From Hellea sp. (GTDB lineage: Bacteria; Pseudomonadota; Alphaproteobacteria; Caulobacterales; Maricaulaceae): a DNA stretch of 64,000 nucleotides. Shown here in pieces: positions 62,475 through 64,000 of this stretch. The notes under the pieces are model-generated. The model was not told the origin of the DNA, ran no database searches, and was given only the letters and a program-made list of their open reading frames with translations. The stretch lies in NCBI GenBank assembly GCA_020628425.1, contig JAHDEZ010000002.1:115538-179537 (forward strand). Reading direction: 5' to 3'. Position numbers and translations under genes: made by a program. Position 1 is the first letter of the stretch; each line of letters starts with the position of its first letter.

Positions 62475-63103
62475 AACTATACGTTCACCCCTTTTCAACC
62501 CCAGCCCTCACGGCCGAAATGACCGCCCATGCAGTGGGTGCTAAATTCGAAAAACAGGTTGTCGATCTACAGGCCGGTGAACAACGCTCCGAAGCTTATC
62601 TGGCAATTAATCCAAAAGGCAAAGTTCCTGCTCTTGTAGACGGAGATGACGTTATCGTCGAAAGTCTCACAATTCAAAGATATCTCGCGCGTCGGCAGGG
62701 ATCTGATCTACTACCAGACGATATTTTAGGACAAGCCAAAGTCGAAGCCTGGATGGACTTTGCCGCACAACATGTTCGCGCGCCCATGGCCCGGATTCAG
62801 TTCAACCGTATGGTCGCGCCCATGCTAGGCCAGCCTGTCGATGAAAACTCCATCAAGGTTGGTGAACATTTGTTGGCACAAAACCTACCCGTGATTGACG
62901 CGCAACTTGCTGAGTCTGAATTTCTGACGGGTAATCGATTATCACTAGGTGATATCACCACACTTGTGGCTCTGGATCCGGCAGAAGCCCTGAAAGTTGA
63001 CCTCTCCTCATTTTCTTATCTCACCCGATGGCGCCAAGCTCTGCGGGAACGGGATTTCTACCAGAATGTGCATACCCATTTCGGCGCGGAGCTCGGACTA
63101 TAG
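62468..63103 (+). CDS. Glutathione S-transferase family protein
   Basis: A 211-residue protein with thioredoxin-like N-domain (VHPFSTPALTAEMTAHAVGAKFEKQVVDL, NPKGKVPALVDGDDVIVESLTIQRYLAR, including the cis-Pro region) and a helical C-domain. Catalytic residue Ser or Thr in place of Cys is likely in HPFSTPA. The ligand is unknown. It overlaps the esterase gene by 7 bases and the next gene nearly abuts. Confidence 0.88.
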   Translation: MLKLYVHPFSTPALTAEMTAHAVGAKFEKQVVDLQAGEQRSEAYLAINPKGKVPALVDGDDVIVESLTIQRYLARRQGSDLLPDDILGQAKVEAWMDFAAQHVRAPMARIQFNRMVAPMLGQPVDENSIKVGEHLLAQNLPVIDAQLAESEFLTGNRLSLGDITTLVALDPAEALKVDLSSFSYLTRWRQALRERDFYQNVHTHFGAELGL

Positions 63104-64000
63104 CCTACCAACCGAACCCCACCATATATGAACTCGGAGATGAGTTTTACGACCCGGTTGAGGCGGCGGAATTCCCAAAAACAATCCTGAGATATCGGGA
63201 CGATGTGGCTGCGCGTTCCATTGGTTTGGCTGGTTTAAGTGATACTGACTGGCTTGCTCATTTCGGCCGGTTTGACCCCCTTAAAGACAACATCGAACAG
63301 CCCCTCGCTTTGCGCTATCACGGCCATCAATTCCAGCATTATAATCCGGATCTGGGCGACGGACGCGGCTTCTTATTTGCGCAGATGCGGGATGATCAAG
63401 ATCGCCTGCTTGACCTCGGCACAAAGGGCTCAGGGCAAACGCCCTGGTCCCGGAAAGGCGATGGTCGGCTCACTTTGCTGGGCGGGGTGCGCGAAGTTTT
63501 GGCAACACGCTACCTGCAGCATCTGGGCGTGAACACGTCACGCACCTTTTCACTGGTAGAAACCGGTGAGGCTCTTGAGCGTAATGATGAACCCTCGCCC
63601 ACCCGTTCTGCTGTCATGGTTCGTCTCTCCCATTCTCATATCCGCTTTGGCACGTTTCAGCGGCAGGCCTTTTTTGGCAAAACCGACAATATGGAAAAAC
63701 TCGTGGATTATTGCCGCCGCCATTATTTCCCGGACACCCATAACACGACGGAGTTTTTTGAGGCCGTCATAAAGGCCTCGGCCGAGACAGTCGCCAGTTG
63801 GATGGCCGCAGGCTTCGTCCATGGTGTCATGAATACGGATAATATGAACATTACGGGCGAGAGCTTTGATTACGGCCCTTACCGTTTCCTCCCCACGCTC
63901 AAGGCAGGATTCACGGCCGCCTATTTCGACCATCAGGGACTCTATGCTTTCGCGCGCCAACCCGAGATTATGTATTGGAATCTGGCGCAGCTGGCTAATT
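63100..64000 (+). CDS. selO: SelO-family protein AMPylase, cut by window edge
   Basis: Pseudokinase that transfers AMP to protein hydroxyls; about 300 residues are visible. Motifs: RYHGHQFQHYNPDLGDGRG, KGSGQTPWSRKGDGRL, HGVMNTDNMNITGESFDYGP. No ATG, GTG or TTG lies at the expected N-terminus (just before YQPNPTIYELG). An ATA at 63100 overlaps the GST TAG (ATAG) and has GGAG eight bases before it; the nearest in-frame ATG (63028) would add 24 odd residues overlapping the GST gene. The C-terminus is beyond base 64000. Confidence 0.85.
   Translation, partial: MAYQPNPTIYELGDEFYDPVEAAEFPKTILRYRDDVAARSIGLAGLSDTDWLAHFGRFDPLKDNIEQPLALRYHGHQFQHYNPDLGDGRGFLFAQMRDDQDRLLDLGTKGSGQTPWSRKGDGRLTLLGGVREVLATRYLQHLGVNTSRTFSLVETGEALERNDEPSPTRSAVMVRLSHSHIRFGTFQRQAFFGKTDNMEKLVDYCRRHYFPDTHNTTEFFEAVIKASAETVASWMAAGFVHGVMNTDNMNITGESFDYGPYRFLPTLKAGFTAAYFDHQGLYAFARQPEIMYWNLAQLAN

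Noticed and set aside
1-64000. tRNA, rRNA, CRISPR arrays, insertion sequences and prophage genes
   Set aside because: No cloverleaf or T-loop signature, no regularly spaced repeats, and no transposase, integrase or phage structural gene was recognised.

Overview
The window is a gene-dense stretch (about 60 genes) of the chromosome of an aerobic, Gram-negative alphaproteobacterium. Evidence: an aa3-type cox cluster in alphaproteobacterial order (ctaC-ctaD-x-ctaB-small ORF-ctaG-ctaE-surf1), a TIGR02301-like gene behind a Nudix gene, a DUF3108 gene beside rpmB, a CarD regulator, a SUV3-like helicase, a perfect CtrA-type box (TTAA-N7-TTAAC) and several TonB-dependent receptors. Moderate GC and the receptor/Oar content suggest a marine hyphomonad or Maricaulales-like bacterium; this is inference. 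I saw no tRNA, rRNA, CRISPR array, insertion sequence or phage gene.

Layout. 1-3.3 kb: signal peptidase I (cut by the left edge), tRNA t6A synthase, D-2-hydroxyacid dehydrogenase. 3.3-4.4 kb: tandem M50B-like membrane metalloproteases, the second truncated. 4.5-9 kb: YaaA, a BLUF photoreceptor coupled to an SRAP protein, Nudix/TIGR02301 and META-domain genes. 9-15 kb: PyrC, MAPEG, NfeD/stomatin, peroxiredoxin, YqgE, MscS-like channel, GNAT. 15-21.5 kb: the cytochrome c oxidase cluster. 21.7-26.9 kb: TldD, an intradiol dioxygenase-like protein, DUF937, a POT transporter with a large soluble insertion. 27-33.8 kb: BlaI repressor, M56 sensor protease and two TonB-dependent receptors in one run. 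33.8-42.5 kb: GshA, a heptad-repeat secreted protein, two glycosyltransferases, CysS, two ClpP-fold membrane proteins, FolE, rpmB. 42.5-48.9 kb: DUF3108, then a signalling block (Crp/Fnr regulator, class III cyclase with TPRs, caspase-like protease with an unknown partner, beta-barrel protein). 49-55.6 kb: SUV3-like helicase, S4 protein, FdxA, CarD, thermonuclease, PhoD-like phosphatase. 55.7-64 kb: Oar-like receptor, FATP-type acyl-CoA synthetase, DUF924, esterase, GST and SelO (cut by the right edge).

Most interesting items. (i) A stand-alone protein inside the cox cluster aligns without gaps over about 119 residues with the C-terminal third of the neighbouring CoxI but lacks the heme ligands. 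(ii) Three similar CRP-type palindromes lie upstream of a Crp/Fnr gene, of a predicted adenylate cyclase, and between a caspase operon and a divergent gene, suggesting one cAMP-controlled block. (iii) A BlaI/M56 pair with a perfect BlaI-like operator appears to control two outer-membrane receptors rather than a beta-lactamase. (iv) rpmB has a terminator-like hairpin between its promoter and its ribosome binding site. Comparisons were made by eye; none has been checked against a database.
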